Notes: generated by a model not told the origin, from the letters alone. A DNA stretch of 64,000 nt from Amanita rubescens (GCA_015039365.1 WION01000015.1:496001-560000); one strand, 5' to 3'; shown: positions 37,443 to 49,929, counted from the first letter of the stretch. Translations and numbers: made by a program.

Positions 37443-40388
37443 CTACGCCGAAATACAGCTCAGGTTACTAGCCTGAGAGAAAGGAAAAGAAAACCAGGTA
37501 GCCCTAGGACGGAACAGTTCTTCTTCCGGTATCGTGACAACGTACTGGGTAGTCTTCTTATACCAATGGTCCACTCGCCTACCGTCGATCTTCTGCTTTT
37601 TAAAAGTCACCTCCGAGTCGGGCACAACAAAAAGAATAATCATATTTCTCTGGATTCCTGGTCGAAGACGGTTCAGGACAGGGTCTCGAAGCTTGAGTGC
37701 CGTTTGAACCTTTTCTAAAGCTTTAATCTTTATAGTATGGTCGGCGGCAGGAGTCACTTGCAAAGCGATAAGAGGTGACAAGTTAGATTGCGGCAATTGA
37801 GACAATTTGGGTTGGTACAGGAAAGAATCGAAGGATGGAAAGACGGGAGATTGTGGCCGGAGGTACCATGATGTTTCACTCTCGACGGACAATTGTAATC
37901 GGCGTGCCAGGTCATCGAACACGACGTGATTGTCTTTGTTGAAAGTGAAGTCAATTTCAAGAGCGGGGCGGTTATCGAGGGACTTGATAGTAAAGGTCCG
38001 GGGATGGTTTTTCAGGAATCGGTGAAAATATGTTTCAAACATCTTTCCGCGGAGTTGAGAACAATCGGTGTGCCATCGAATGGCACGGTAGAACTTGTAT
38101 GCTTCGTCCATGTTTCGTTGGTGCATGCTCTCTAATATTGCCGAGAAACCCCAGTCAGAAACCGGCCCTACGAGATAGCCATTCCAAAGCCGATCCTTAG
38201 ACGATGGGCGTATTTGGAATGCGCGATGGATCGGGTCACCACGCTGCAAGTTGGAGGTAACATGAGACAAGTCGCTATCATTAATCGCTTTCATGATCTC
38301 AGCTTTGGCGTCGCGAAGAGAAATAGGAGATACTGCCGCATAGAAACATGTACGAGGTATGTTCCCACAAATATAGGAAGCTTCCTGAAGTCGCTTCAAA
38401 GTGATGTCGGTGTTTTGCAAGAATAACCTATAAACTGTGAGCGGGCGAATTGATCAAGTGGAATATACGAACGAGGTGACAACAAATTCTTCTCGTGACC
38501 ATGGCTTCATTATAAACACCGCATGTAAATCCTGAACTCTATGAGTAAGCCACTTTCGATCATCCCTCTTTCTTGGCGAAGAGGTTAGCAATATGCGAAG
38601 ATTGGGAACTTTAAAGAGATCTCGGTTAGGCACAGAGGACTCAGCGTCTGCATCGACAAGTGCAAGAATGTCGGTGACGTCTTCCGATACCGCCAGCCTG
38701 TCCATTAGCGGGCGCACGGTATCATCAATGATGAATGCGTTGCCATCTATATCCTGAAACACAATTTGCTGGCGGCGAATGATACAAAGAATAAGGATGG
38801 AATACAACAGGCATGTTTTCCTGGTCTGTTGGTTAGAAGTGATAATCAAATACCAATAATAGTGCTCACCGATACCCGGCTGACCTGTAAATACGGCACT
38901 TCCTCGAATGCCATTTGTCCTATCGTTAAAGATATCTATCATAATATCCCACTCGTTTCGGAAGAGCATCAACTGTGGCACGAGAAGATCCTCCCCCAAC
39001 CCGAGGCCAGTCAGGTCCAAATACCGAATGGTATAGGGGAATATCGCCTTGGCTTCGTTTGAAAGATCAGCCACATGAGGGTCAACATGGCAGCTGGAAG
39101 AGTGGCCGGGATCAATGTCCATGGCATTGTCGGCTACAGCATCATCGTCGTCGTCATCGTCGTCGTCAGCGTCATCGTCATCAACGTCGTCGTCATCAAC
39201 ATCGTCATCGTCATCAGCGTCGTCAGCGTCGTCAGCGTCGTCGTCAGATGGGAGCTGAGAGGTATCGAAAACCAGTCGGGGGATTAGGCCGTCAGCAACG
39301 TCCGGATTGAGAGGAGTGCTCTTCGCGAATAAGAATACAGATTTCGTAGCAAGAACATTCTTCGCCACATAAGATTCAGACATGCGTTCGGGATGCAGTT
39401 CGTCCAGCCTACGTTGAAGCTCAAAGAAGTCGTTTTCGGTCAGGGTTGCGGTACGGAAAATCCGGTTAAATGAATCTGTCCCAGTTCGCAGCTTCTGGTG
39501 AAGTTCAACCAGCCAGGATGGTGGTGCCGAGTTCGCTAATAAATAAGTCACGGTGAGGCCATGGCAAATGGCGATTGATAGCGAAGGACATGAGAGATGA
39601 GGGCGATTAACGAGGGTCAAAACAACAGTTAGTATGGGCTTACTTTTGGGTGGATGTTGCACCGGGGAAGTCACTAACGAAGAAGGTACTCAGAACCGTT
39701 AAGGTGAGAGATACATGATGTACCCTGCGATGTTGCCTGGGCCGTATTAGGAGGTGTGCGCAATATTTCTTCCAGACGGCGCCGCTCAGTGTAATGTTCA
39801 GGCATTCGTGGGTAACGTGTACGAGGGACTGGATTTGCCAGGGGTAGATGTGAAACAAAATCGGAATAGCAGAAAACGCGATGAACAGAAAAAATCAAAG
39901 GCAAAGGAAGTAAGATTTTGGGGGCAGAATCTCGTCAGTAACGCTCAGCTGTGGAGATTTACTTGCACTCACTAGTGACCGGGGTCGTTTCAATTATGAT
40001 TATGTGGATGTCGTTGGGGGGAGGATCCACTGAAAAGAGACTGGAGATGGTGTTCGTGGGCTCTAATTTGTCCGCAAATTTCGAACGATCATATCCCAGG
40101 GACCAGATACGTTCAGCCAGATTGTTGCCTGGCGTCGCAGGAATGGAGCCCTTGGGCTGAGAAATGCGATGTAACTTCACATCGTAAGTCATCAATGGCG
40201 CTCACCTTCAATAATTCCAGAGTGTGAGGATCAGTATTCTGTAAGATACTCTTTACCCGCTCGCGTTGTATAGCTATCTTTAAGCCGTCAACCACATCAT
40301 TGAGCTCCACTTTAACTCGAAAGACCATATATTCGCCCTCGATAAGACGATTAAGCCAGACAAAGCCGCCCTGGCCTGGGGTGCCCAT
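37443..40388 (-). CDS. Crinkler (CRN)-like protein: ubiquitin-like N-domain, P-loop NTPase, restriction-endonuclease-like C-domain; possibly a pseudogene
   Basis: Exon 1 (40388-40206) and exon 2 (40155 to about 39975) join in frame over a 50-bp intron and give the CRN N-terminal domain: [39 protein letters not shown] and [11 protein letters not shown]. Linker exons lie near 39720-39830 but their frame is unsure. The body (from about 39540) has an Asp-rich tract, then [18 protein letters not shown] followed by [11 protein letters not shown] (a Walker A split by an intron at 38821-38869), and [13 protein letters not shown] 45-bp intron (38428-38472) leads to the last exon (38427-37443) with [32 protein letters not shown] and ALQVTP-x-x-DHTIK, the E...D...Q-x-T pattern of CRN/RHS nuclease-like domains. 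Removing the P-loop intron leaves a one-base frameshift. CRN proteins are known as effectors of oomycetes and chytrids and occur in some basidiomycetes. Confidence 0.75.
39143..39247. repeat. GTC/ATC trinucleotide repeat inside the Crinkler gene
   Basis: About 105 bp of gtc and atc triplets, which on the coding (minus) strand gives a long Asp-rich tract between the N-domain and the NTPase. Confidence 0.9.
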
Positions 40389-40779
40389 GCTTGTGGAAAA
40401 GGAGAGTTGTGGCGATGTGACCGCCGTGACCGTCGTGACTCCTCTTAGTTTGCCCCGATGGCTTACCAACCTGGACTGGTTCAACGGTTGGAAGCCACGC
40501 ACAATGCACATCAAATGCACGTGCCCAGCCGAGCTTATCTGCTTGGGCCAGCTACCCACTAGCGCCATCCTTACTGCGTCGAGGAATATATATTATGTCT
40601 CTATAACTTTAGGATTATGGTCCGTTTTATAATGTTGGTATGCGATTGGAAAAGAATGTGAGCAAAGCGTAACGATCTACGAAGACCGCCAAACTCCACG
40701 TCAGACGCCAACGCAAGGTTAATCTCTTCTTCTCCCATCTCGGCAGCCACGGCGATTTCTCCACGATCTAAATATGTTC

Positions 40780-41584
40780 TTAATCTTGACACTGGTCTTG
40801 CAATTGTCCGAATCGCCGCTGTTGGCTGCCGCCTCTCCGCCGAGATCAAAACAAGCCGCCGGACAAAGACTACTACTAACACCCTCTGATTCACAGTCCT
40901 CCAGCATGCTTGGTACCTTCACTTGATCCACTGACACCTGGAGTTGGACATTCTGCCCAATGTACTTGTAGCAATAACATTAGTCCCTGGCCCCGTCTAA
41001 CGTCGTGAGGAAATCTCACCCCAAATTCACGCAGATACCCTTGCAACGTCATCAAGTACACATTATACACATCCGCTATATGAGCCACTGTCTACAGTCC
41101 CTCAGGGACGGCAGTAGCTATAAGCTTGTTGATTCGGGTATGGAAACTGCGCGACCGGGGTTCGGGATCAACGAAAAGCGATTTTGAGATAACCATTGTC
41201 ACGTACTATAAAGCTTGACGCAACTTATCCGTCAGCTCCCGTGATATATCTTCCTCAGTTTCCACACCGTTGATCGCGTAAAGGAATATATACGCAAGCA
41301 GTCTTGTCGTGGCCACCAACCGCCAGTGGAACTCTTTACGGCTTCCTTTTTCCGTCTGCATGTCCTGCTCGCTGTGATCAAAAACTTGGTGATACCCATC
41401 ATAGGTACAAACACACCTTAACCGTTCCCAATATCTGCAACGCCAGTTTCGCAATCTCCGCTAATACAGGGATGCATGATGATCTTGTAACGTCTTCCAA
41501 CGCGCGTATCAGGACCGTCGCTTGATCTGACACCTTATCTTTGAACGTGGCTTCTGCTTCGGTTTTTTGGCAGCTGATGGCCAT
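40780..41584 (-). CDS. orphan NLR-type N-terminal helical domain (MLKL-NTD-like), possibly partial
   Basis: Exon 1 (41584-41417) reads TFKDKVSDQATVLIRALEDV, then IPVLAEIAKLALQILGTVK. A 49-bp intron leads to exon 2 (from 41367): QDMQTEKGSRKEFHWRLV, LLAYIFLYAINGVETEEDIS, ELTDKLRQAL. A later block reads TVAHIADVYNVYLMTLQGYL. This is the pattern of the helical bundle that precedes the NACHT domain in many basidiomycete NLRs, including the two large genes in this window (SVAWKGLETALRLLE, FPPLKSALSGLVACLDL, NREEYESLANEL). No NACHT or repeat domain follows; the gene ends near the Crinkler start. The junction after exon 2 (41206-41090) has no clean splice pair. It may be a stand-alone domain gene or the remains of an NLR. 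Confidence 0.45.
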
Positions 41585-42255
41585 ATATTATCTTCTCGTA
41601 GTGATAGAAAGAAGGGTGAGTTGCTCCAAAGAACGGAACGCGCCGCAACTTAAAGCAAGAGAATAATAGGGGCCCATCACCCTATTCAGGCTGACTAAGT
41701 ATTATGCGTCGACGTAGACAAGCAAGGTAAAGGAGCATTGCGGTGCTAGCGTCATAGGCCCCTAAGCCGAGTCCGAAACTAAATATAGATAGCGTAAAAT
41801 AATCCAAGGACAATACAGTAAAACGAAACATACAATAGCGACTTGACTCTATTGAATACATCACGTCTTCTTTTCCTTCGTTGTTCGCTTTGAACTGCTA
41901 GTTGCCGACGTGGAGGCCTTGGATTCGTGAATACCACGTTTCTGATGTCTTATACCTGGATTAGCGATAGCTCGACAGAATCACATTGGACCAATGCACC
42001 TTCCCCTTCGACGACTTGGCCTTTGGCTCTTCTTGCTGCTTCAGTTCAGCCTTCTTGCAGCGGATTCAATGCACCTCCTTTGCAAACCTTGCTGTGACCG
42101 GCTTTTGAAAACCAGTCGAAGGGGAAAACCGGGAACTCCGTGGTATCCTTCTTGGTTACGGTCATATGCCCCTTGGTATCCCATAGATTCGGACGGTTGG
42201 CTTGTTTTGTTCATTTTGCTTTACATTCAGTGATACAAGCCGCGCTACTCTGTAA
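41585..42255. other. intergenic, no gene recognised
   Basis: Short frames only. Confidence 0.4.
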
Positions 42256-43610
42256 ATTGAAGTTAGCGAGAAGCCGAGAGATATATCGTAAGGAAGTGCT
42301 CACCAGCTGGTGTTGACCACGTCTTCTCGAACGTGTTGTAGTACAAAGCTGGACCCCATGGGAAGGACGCCTGAGAAGGAGACGAGGGATAGATGATCCG
42401 GGTCCGAGTCCTCGAGGTCAAGGTTGGAATTCGGGTTTGGGTTCGGGTTGGAGTCGGGCCCAGGAATGGGAGGAGGAAACAGATGGGGCCTCTCGAGTGA
42501 TTCGGACGAGTTTGTTGAGAACGTTCGCTTTGTCCTGTTCCAATTCGATGTTGCAATGGAGTCTTGCGACGTCTACGAGTGAGTTGGCGGAAGTGAGGGA
42601 TTTCCAAGTTCTATTTCCGTCGTCGTCGTTTTCGTTTTCATTGCCGTCCCGGTCCATCTCGGACTGATAAGGCACCTGAAGAGAATCTTCCATATCCATC
42701 CTATCCCTCGTGAACCTTTCCACCGTTTCCGCTTCTCCTCGTTCCATCGCCTGCTCTTCTTCCTCCTTTACCTGCGCGATGAGATCAACCGGAGCCTCAA
42801 CCGCTTTCCCTCTGCACCTTTTGGGTTTCTCTCTTCTTCTTCCACTTGTTCCACGCGGGACGCCGGTGAGATGGTGCCCCGTTCACAGCAACGTGGAGAG
42901 ACATGGCGTCATCCACCGAGTCCTAGTCCCAGCAAGGGAGTATTCGCTTTCGACGCGGGCGCGATCCAAAGAAACGTTGTGGCCCACAACGAGTAGGTCT
43001 GTATCTAGACCAAAGGGGATGAAATGGGCAGGCGAGGAGGATTCGCCTAGCAGCCACGCGGGATACCCAAGCGTACCACGCGTTGGAAGACGCGGCTATG
43101 GCGATAACGGGGTATGGATGACCCTATGGTTTCTACGTCAAAAACAAGTATGAATTCCGGGATGCCGTCGTGGATAGGAAAGGGGACGAGTTCGCTGAAA
43201 CTGGCGCCGCCGTGGTTGTAGTAGTACTTTGTCCAGCCTTTCTGTGAGAGGTTCCATTCGGATGTATCTGGGAGGGGAGGAAGAGAAGCGTTTGCGAGGT
43301 CAAGTGTGAGGTTGCGGTAAGGTGGAAGTGTTCTGGAAGCGAGTTGCCGGAGTCGAAGGGAGAGAAGAGGCAAAAGAAGGATCGCGATGTTTGGACAAAC
43401 GCGGGTGGAGGTTGGAGAGCTTCTTGGGTGTTTACATAAGTGTCCACTGTCGCATGCGGGCTGACTCGGAAATGCGTCAGTCTCAAAACTTTCATAAATG
43501 AAACTATCACCGATACGGTCGTGCTGCGTCAGTGAAGGTGAGATCCCTTTCAGGTCTCGGAACTCGGCACGAAGACCGAGTCCTTCCGGGAGAAGCCACG
43601 CTATCACCAT
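42256..43610 (-). pseudogene. mitochondrial DNA polymerase gamma (MIP1-like) fragment A
   Basis: Read from 43.6 kb down, the minus strand carries, in several frames, LASRTLPPYRNL, ASLPPLPDTSEWNLSQKGWT, YYYNHGGASFSELVPFP, LVFDVET (exonuclease motif I), GHNVSLDRARVESEYSLAGT, the MSLHVAVNG block one base out of frame, MEDSLQVPYQSEM and SLVDVARLHCNIELEQDK. The order and wording match the N-terminal 3'-5' exonuclease half of fungal mitochondrial DNA polymerase gamma. The frame breaks and the missing polymerase domain make it a pseudogene. It runs head-to-head with the NACHT-WD40 gene starting at 43659. Confidence 0.75.
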
Positions 43611-43658
43611 GCGGCGCTGGACAAGCGCTGAAAGTGGGGAAAGTCCCACTTGACCAAT

Positions 43659-46600
43659 ATGCTCGAGAAATTCAAGAACAAAGCGAAGAACTTGTTCCAT
43701 CTAAGCGGATCTCGGTCCCACTCATCCCTCGATGTTTCCTCCGCATCCAACGCTCCAGCACCACGGTCCACGGCGTCTCTCAACGATACTGCAAACCAGG
43801 CAGCCGATCGACCACGAAGCGAATGGTCAACATCCCTCAGACAACCTGCTCTTGTGAAGGCTGGAAGTGTGGCATGGAAGGGACTAGAAACGGCGCTTAG
43901 GCTCTTGGAAAAGAGCGCCGGCGCATTTCCTCCTCTCAAGTCAGCCCTCAGTGGTTTGGTCGCCTGTCTAGATCTAACTCAGGTAAATCTTTTGACCCTG
44001 ACTTACTCGACGTAGTTTTTGAAGTAGATCTCAGGCAGTCGTCGAGAATCGTGAAGAGTATGAAAGTCTAGCAAACGAACTCAAAACCATGGCGGAAACG
44101 CTGGCTCCGTACGTATCCAAGCTTGTCGAAAGCGATGCTAAAGACCAGATGGCACACATTGCCAAGTATGTACCAGATCCTAACCCTTCAACTCGTCCTT
44201 ATCATTATTAATCGACCTTGCAGATTGATTAGGGATGAAGTGAAATCCATTGGATATAAGCAAGATCGCCGCGTGGGCATGCGGATAGTGGAGGCGAATG
44301 GGGATTCCGGGGATATTCTTCAACGTTATCGTCGTATCGAGTCGCTGTTTCGTCAACTACAAGTGGGTACCCAGTTGCCTATATTCTGCGCGTCAGCCTG
44401 ATGTACAGTTAGATGGATATTGGTCTCAAGACTGCGGAAGATGCTCGAAATTTACATGAGGTAGGATGGCTCGACTAGGTCTTGATACACGCTCACAAGT
44501 CCGCCTGATAGAAAGCATTACTCGATGAGATGTCCCCCGTGCAATCGGCCAGATACAACTCAAACTATTCCACCAATATTGGCAGACGCGGATGTACAGC
44601 AGAGACGCGCGAGAAGATCATCCAAGATTTGAAGGACTGGACCGAGAAGAAGGGAGGGGCAAAGGTGTATTGGATGAACGGTATTGCGGGGACTGGCAAG
44701 ACGACTATCGGGTACAGCCTGTGCGAATGGTTGGCGAAAGTCGGGAAACTCGGTGGCAACTTCTTTTGTTCTCGTGCTGAACCCTCATGCCGTGACGCTA
44801 ATAACATTGTCCCAACTCTCGCATTCCAACTCTCACAATCCTGCCCCGCGTATCGATCGGCCTTATGCAAAGTCCTCAAAGTGGAGCCGCAAGCAAGCAA
44901 ACTCGATGTGCGATGGCAGTTCCAGAAGCTCATCGAGGGCCCCATCAAAGCAGTCAAGGAGGCGTCGCTAGAAGATACCGTTATTGTAATCGACGCCTTG
45001 GACGAGTGTGACGACGGCGAGGCATTCCGGCTGTTTTTGGAGACACTCCTGAAACTCGCTCCAGATCTACCCTTAAAGTTCTTCCTTACCAGTCGACCGG
45101 AACCTGTAATCCGACAAAAAATCTTGGCACCAGGTCGTTCGAGATCTGTGCTCCATCTACACGATATCGAAGAGTCGGTCGTGGAAGCGGACATCAAGAA
45201 ATATCTTACCGACGCGTTTCGTACTATGTCCCCCCGCCCATCATCCGACGAAGTCGAACAACTTGCAAATCGCGCTGGGAGGTTGTTCATTTACGCCGCG
45301 ACCGCTGTGCGTTATATTCACCTGGACTCCCGCGCCGGCGTTTACTCTGCCACTCGTCTGAAAAGAGTGTTAAATCTGACCACCGGGTCGGGAAAACAGC
45401 ATCAAGAACTAGATAAATTATACACGAGCGTTCTCTCCGCAGTCTTCGACGATGATCTTGAAGCAGACGAAATAGATAATATTCGCCTCACCCTCTGGAC
45501 GGTGGTATGCGCGAGGGAACCCATGTCGCTCAAGACAATCGCGTCGCTTCACTCTCTAACAGAAGATACACTTCAAACTTCGCTGGAACCACTGCGGTCG
45601 GTTCTATTCGTTCAAGAAGGTGTAGATGGACTAGTTACCCCCTTCCACGCATCATTTCCCGACTATATCCTTCAATACGATCGATCTAAACAGTTCCATT
45701 GTAATGCAGCTCAGCACCACGAACTACTTGCAAATGGTTGCTTCGATGTGATGAAAGCACAGCTGCGGTTCAATATCTGCGACCTTGAGTCATCATATGT
45801 ATTCGACGAGGATGTGCCAGACCTAGAAGACCGAGTCAAGAAACACATCTCCCCCACCCTCTCATACGCTTGTCGGTACTGGGGTGAGCATCTCCAAAAG
45901 AGCAATTCCAGCGAGGCGGTCCACAAGAATCTCGACCATTTTTTGAGGAAACAGCTGTTATTTTGGATGGAGGTACTGAACCTTGAGAAACGGATCTTGA
46001 TGGGAGTAGATATACTGCGACAGGGGCAGAACGGGTTGAAGGTGAGGATACCTGCCCATGATCTCGACTCGGAAACTGAGATATACTGGAAAGGATTCTC
46101 CGGGGAATACAATGAAACAAATTACTGATGCAGAGTCATTCGTGGCGCGATTTGCTGGTGGAGCATGCACACGCAGTACACCCCACATTTACATCTCAGC
46201 AGTACCATTCTGTGCAAAATCGAGTTCGGTATATGACAACTACTGGGGATGTATGCGAGGGCTTATGGAGGTGGAGGGTAGAGCAATGAAAGAATGGCAA
46301 AGTGCGGCAATTGTTGTGCGGAAGACAGATGCGGAAGTCTTCTCAGTAGCATTCTCTCCGGATGGTACCCGCATTGTCTCTGGCTCAGGCAAAACAATCC
46401 GAGTATGGGACGCACGCAGTGGGGACGTTGTTGCTGGTCCATTTGAGGGTCACACACGTTTCGTCGAGTCGGTCGCATTCTCTCCGGACGGCACCCGCAT
46501 CGTCTCTGGCTCACACGATCGCACAATCCGAGTATGGGATGCACGCAGTGGGGACATTGTTGCTGGTCCGTTTGAGGGTCACACAGATTACGTCGTGTCG

Positions 46601-48304
46601 GTCGCGTTCTCTCCAGATGGCACCCGCATCGTCTCTGGCTCACACGATCGCACAATCCGAGTATGGGACGCACGCAGTGGGGACATTGTTGCTGGTCCGT
46701 TTGATGGTCACACATATTCCATCTCATCAGTCGCATTCTCTCCGGATGGCACCCGCATCGTCTCTGGCTCATACGATCGCTCAATCCGAGTATGGGACGC
46801 ACGCAGTGGGGACATTGTTGCTGGTCCATTTAAGGGTCACACAAATTCCATCACATCAGTCGCGTTCTCTCCGGATGGCACCCGCATCGCCTCTGGCTCA
46901 TACGATCGCACAATCCGAGTATGGGACGCACGCAATGGGGATATTGTTGCTGGTCCGTTTGAGGATCACACAGATTACATTACATCAGTCGCGTTCTCTC
47001 CGGATGGCACCCGCATCGTCTCTGGCTCATACGATCACACAATCCGAGTATGGGGCGCACGCAGTGGGGACATTGTTGCTGGTCCGTTTGAAGGTCACGC
47101 AAATTCCGTCACGTCAGTCGCGTTCTCTCCGGATGGCACCTGCATTGTCTCTGGCTCATACGATCACACAATCCGAGTATGGAACGCACGCGGTGGGGAC
47201 ATTGTTGCTGGTCCGTTTGAGGGTCACACAGATTACATCACATCAGTCGCGTTCTCTCCGGATGGCACCCGCATCGTCTCTGGCTCACACGATCACACAA
47301 TCCGAGTATGGGACGCACGCAGTGGGGACATTGTTGCTGGTCCGTTTGAAGGTCACACAAATACCGTCATGTCGGTCGCGTTCTCTCCGGATGGCACCCG
47401 CATCGTCGCTGGCTCGCATGATGACACAATCCGAGTGTGGGATGCACACAGTGGGGACATTCTTGCTGGTCCCTTTGAGGGTCACACAGATGCCGTCATG
47501 TCGGTCGCGTTCTCTCCGGATGGGACCTGCATCGTCTCTGGCTCAGGCGATCACACAATCCGAGTATGGGACGCACGCAGTGAGGACATTGTTGCTGGTC
47601 CGTTTGAGGGTCACACATCTTATGTCGCCTCAGTCGCGTTCTCTCCGGATGGCACCTGCATCGTCTCTGGCTCACACGATTGCACAATCCGAGTATGGGA
47701 TGCACGCAGTGGGGACATTGTTGCTGGTCCCTTTGAGGGTCACACAAAGCCCGTCATGTCGGTCGCGTTCTCTCCGGATGGCACCTGCATCGTCTCTGGC
47801 TCACACGATTGCACAATCCGAGTATGGGATGCACGCAGTGGGGACATTGTTGCTGGTCCCTTTGAGGGTCACACAAAGCCCGTCATGTCGGTCGCATTCT
47901 CTCCGGATGGCACCCGCATTGTCTCTGGCGCACAAGATTGCGCAATCCGAGTATGGGATGCACGTAGTGGGGACATTTTTGCTGGTCCGTTTGAGGGCCA
48001 CACATCTTACGTCACGTCGGTCGCGCCAGACGATCACACAAGATTAACCCATGCAAAACACAACCCCATCTTCCCTCACACACCCCACCCTCTTTCACAC
48101 TTGAAACATTTCGTATTTAAGCAGGATGGATGGATAACTGTGGACAATTACCCATTCTTTTGGATATCACCTCTTTTTCGTCCCTATCTACCATTTCCAA
48201 ATAATACATTTATTATTGGTCCACAAGGAAGTATTTCCATTTCCTACCCTCCTCACCTTAATGTTGGCACAATGTGGCCTTCCTCCTTTGCTTCACATAC
48301 CTGA
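43659..48304 (+). CDS. NACHT-WD40 NLR-like protein, copy 1 (complete)
   Basis: Six exons (43659-43982, 44035-44165, 44224-44362, 44413-44460, 44512-46041, 46094-48304) give 1460 residues in frame. A helical N-terminal domain (about 40-200; SVAWKGLETALRLLE, FPPLKSALSGL, NREEYESLANELKTMAETL) resembles the MLKL-like domain of basidiomycete NLRs. The NACHT domain has Walker A GIAGTGKTT at 271-279, Walker B VIVIDALDECDD at 371-382 and FFLTSRPEP. A linker (STPHIYISAVPF) precedes thirteen 43-residue WD40 repeats at about 806-1363. The tail, DGWITVDNYPFFWISP then NNTFIIGPQGSISISY, is a normal end for this family. Such STAND proteins include the HET-E/HNWD incompatibility proteins; a recognition role here is inferred. 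The last intron has a weak aaag acceptor but the same site works in copy 2. Confidence 0.9.
46337..48010 (+). repeat. WD40 tandem array, copy 1 (13 units)
   Basis: One unit of 126 bp followed by twelve of exactly 129 bp, nearly identical at DNA level (GCATTCTCTCCGGATGGCAC, ATCCGAGTATGGGA and GTTGCTGGTCCGTTTGA recur in most). A fourteenth unit begins at 48011 and breaks off after GTCGCG. Confidence 0.97.
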
Positions 48305-49905
48305 TCCTTTAAACACAACAAAATCTATTTAGTTGATCATGTATTGTACCATTAATATCTAAATGTGCCCGATGCAACAACTCTTTGGCCTTGAACCACA
48401 TGACCGAAAACTTCTGATTCCGATTCAGCCTCTCCTTCAGGAAATTGGGGCCAATTGGCCCGGAACTCAAGCCATCCGCTTCTATATCCTCATCGTCATC
48501 TTCACTAACTTACATGTTTACGTACCAGGGGGGCAGTTTGAGTCCGAGAGTTACGGTGGGATCTTTGGAGAATTCATCAGCGAGTTTTGTATCAGTTTGG
48601 TGTGGATATCGTCCGCTTCGACACGGACCCGTTTGAGGCCGTCGAGCAGCCTGCGGCCGTGGTAGAGGAGGAGGTGTGGATGGTCACGCAGCTGGATAAG
48701 GCAATTAATGTGATGAGGTAGTCATGACGTTGGTTGCGGGGAGGAAAAGTAGATCATTGAAAGCTTGCGAGTCGGATAGGTTTTGGGGGTGAGAACGTAG
48801 GTGATGTTATAGACTTGAGTTGGCCGTAGGGGTTGTTGGGGAAGTAGGTGCATTACCAGCTCGGGTTAGATGGGTGTGTGAAAACGGGTTCAAGTTGGTA
48901 TAGTACAACGCCCCTCGAAATCGCATGAACTAGTCAATAGCGAGTTGAGGTGAGCGAGATCCGGTAGTAAGAATCCTTGCGGGTGAGTATCGCCAGAAGC
49001 AAGTGGTCGGCTCGGATGTAGGTTGGTTCATCTTGTCGGATATTGAATCTCTCTGTGATCTGAGCTCGTCGACGTCCATGATAGAATCGCACATTGGATT
49101 CCTCATCAACCTTGCAGGTAACACTTGCGACGGCTGGAGGAGGAGGACGACGCATACGACTGTTGCGTGTCTTAATGGAATACCGTCTAATACATTACTG
49201 ATCATTCATCGCAGGGTCGGTGGAAGAACCATACCAATGTCCGCCCAAGCAGTGCGTCCGTCACTTACACCATGCAAAGGATAAGGCAGCGCCAGGCTGC
49301 CACTGGTGCTCAAGTCGTGGAACATAAAGTTCGGGTTGTTATAAAGGCTGACGCGAGGGCTGCCCACAGAAACGGCTAACTCCCAACGATTGCTGCGAAC
49401 CTGGGCTATGTGAGGAAGTGGGAGCGTCGCTGTCGGCTCCAATACGCCCTTTGCTGTCTCCTGTCAATCATGTGTACCATGGCCCTGATTTCGGTTTGGA
49501 ATACGCACCGCTCATAAGCACCTTATCCTGGAACGTCGCCCTGAACTCTCCCGCACCATCCGGCTTCGACAACGCCTTCACCTGACCCCGATCCTGGACA
49601 TTGTCCAAGTTATCCTCGTTCCCTCGAATTTAGTCTTCCTCACAAATCATCTATTTTAGCTCCAAATACCTCTGATGCTTTGATTGAGACGGTCAACTTG
49701 TGAACAAGATACGGGTGGAAAAGGTAGTAGGAGAGATTTGGGGTTGAAGTGTTGGATATATGGGTTCACGTTGTTTCAGAGGGGGAATAAGAGACGGGAG
49801 GGATAATAGCTTGTTTTTCGGGAGATTGATGAACATTTTCTGGAAAGGAGTTGTACTTTATGTGTACGACGCTATTTTGCAAAGGTGAGTTTTCGCTGTT
49901 CTGGT
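48305..49905. other. possible worn gene fragments, not identified
   Basis: Plus strand 48600-48720 reads FDTDPFEAVEQPAAVVEEEV to a stop. Minus strand pieces at 49206-49442 (NRWELAVSVGSPRVSLYNN) and 48934-49120 (FNIRQDEPTYIRADHLLLAI) read like protein but match no family I can name and do not splice into one gene convincingly. Confidence 0.3.
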
Positions 49906-49929
49906 CAACACTTTACCCTCCCCCACGTG

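Noticed and set aside
39075..39310. Plus-strand Val/Ile-rich frame at 39.1-39.3 kb
   Set aside because: It is the antisense of the GTC/ATC trinucleotide tract that encodes the Asp run of the Crinkler.
46337..48010. Regular repeats that might suggest a CRISPR array
   Set aside because: Units are 129 bp, contiguous, coding and eukaryotic; there are no spacers.
46362..48047. 561-codon open frame (+) and long minus frames across the WD40 array
   Set aside because: The repeat unit is a multiple of three, so any frame without a stop in one unit stays open through the array. The WD40 frame matches a known family and splices to the NACHT exon.
48540..48720. Minus-strand segment resembling a DUF421-type domain (HPHLLLYHGRRLLDGLKRVRVE)
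   Set aside because: The plus strand reads equally well to a stop, the segment is short, and no start or neighbouring exon supports either reading.
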